From contig MGZO01000034.1 of NCBI GenBank assembly GCA_001802655.1, positions 26,442 to 31,442 of the forward strand: DNA of 5,001 bases, written 5' to 3'. This DNA comes from Hydrogenophilales bacterium RIFOXYD1_FULL_62_11 (GTDB lineage: Bacteria > Pseudomonadota > Gammaproteobacteria > Burkholderiales > Thiobacillaceae). Shown here in pieces: positions 4,599-5,001 of this stretch; within the stretch, counting starts at the first letter, position 1; each line of letters opens with the position of its first letter. The notes under the pieces are model-generated. The model saw only the letters and a list, made by a program, of their open reading frames with translations. It was not told the origin of the DNA and did no database searches. The translations under genes were made by a program, and so were the position numbers.

Positions 4599-5001
4599 CA
4601 CTCAACCATCAGCCGGATCGAATCCCAGGCCCGTCCAAAAATGCCGGACACACTCACGCCCTGCAGCGCAACCAGCGCAAAATCACCCAGTGGCTTGCCA
4701 TCAAGCGTCAAGCGCAAAGTGCCCAAGCGCTGCCCCTTGCGCACCGGTGCCAGCACCGGCTGCTGGGTTATGACCTGCGCCTTGATCCGCGCGGCACTGC
4801 CATGTGGAATCAACACGTGAAAGTCCTGCGCAAAGCCCAGCGCCACTGAATCGCTGAGGCCCCGGTACAGTTTGACCACTTTGACGGGCTGCTGGGCGCG
4901 ATACAGCCGCACGCTATCGAAGCTCTCGAATCCATCGTTCAGCAGTTTCAGCGCATCCTGCGTGCGCAGCGCGTCGGTTCGCGCGCCCAGCACCACCGCG
5001 A
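4598..5001 (-). CDS. dacC: D-alanyl-D-alanine carboxypeptidase (PBP5/6 type), C-terminal part
   Basis: Only the last 133 codons are in the window; the gene enters from the right edge. PBP5/6-type enzymes trim the terminal D-alanine from peptidoglycan pentapeptides in the periplasm. The visible end begins AVVLGARTDALRTQDALKLLN with GFESFDSVRLY after it, the typical end of the transpeptidase-fold domain. The beta-rich PBP5 C-terminal domain follows (VVKLYRG, PVRKGQRLGTLRLTLDG, DFALVALQGV). The catalytic SxxK, SxN and KTG motifs lie outside. The protein ends GIFGRAWDSIRLMVE, a short amphipathic tail in the place of the membrane-anchoring helix, shorter than in E. coli PBP5. The choice of dacC over dacA is by memory of betaproteobacterial naming. 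It is the first visible gene of the operon and its TGA overlaps the dat start. Confidence 0.93.
   Translation of the reverse strand, partial: AVVLGARTDALRTQDALKLLNDGFESFDSVRLYRAQQPVKVVKLYRGLSDSVALGFAQDFHVLIPHGSAARIKAQVITQQPVLAPVRKGQRLGTLRLTLDGKPLGDFALVALQGVSVSGIFGRAWDSIRLMVE

Overview
The window looks like a chromosomal segment of a betaproteobacterium. GC content is moderately high and coding density is above 95%. The right half carries the D,D-carboxypeptidase / D-amino acid transaminase / YbeD / LipB block that I recall, from memory, as typical of that class, with lipA at the far left. I cannot name a genus. A sulfur- or iron-oxidising Nitrosomonadales member would fit, but that is a guess.

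Layout. At the left edge lipA runs leftwards off the window; only its first 75 codons are present. After a 49-bp AT-rich divergent gap, two overlapping plus-strand genes encode exported proteins: an unrecognised two-cysteine protein (277-840) and a TlpA/ResA-type thioredoxin (827-1372). The TlpA stop codon abuts the stop codon of a convergent minus-strand gene with no bases between. That gene, a small Rieske [2Fe-2S] ferredoxin (1373-1681), is coupled by a TGATG overlap to a TrpD2/YbiB-like protein of the anthranilate phosphoribosyltransferase fold (1681-2796). A second AT-rich 49-bp gap with a plausible promoter precedes that pair. The rest is a compact minus-strand operon read right to left: D-alanyl-D-alanine carboxypeptidase (3' end only), D-amino acid aminotransferase, YbeD/DUF493 and LipB. 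Every junction there overlaps by 1 or 4 bases.

How the genes fit together. LipB transfers octanoate from acyl carrier protein to target proteins and LipA inserts the two sulfurs, so lipB and lipA make one pathway. The carboxypeptidase and transaminase both handle D-alanine or D-glutamate of peptidoglycan. The four genes at 277-2796 separate lipB from lipA and share no obvious pathway with either. They form two units: an envelope thiol-redox pair, and a cytoplasmic Rieske/TrpD2-like pair. These four genes are the least explained part of the window. The most specific oddities are the missing phosphoribosyltransferase glycine loop in the TrpD2-like protein and a perfect 20-bp palindrome at the start of the unknown exported gene.

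There are no tRNA or rRNA genes, insertion sequences, CRISPR arrays or gene-free stretches over 50 bp in the window.
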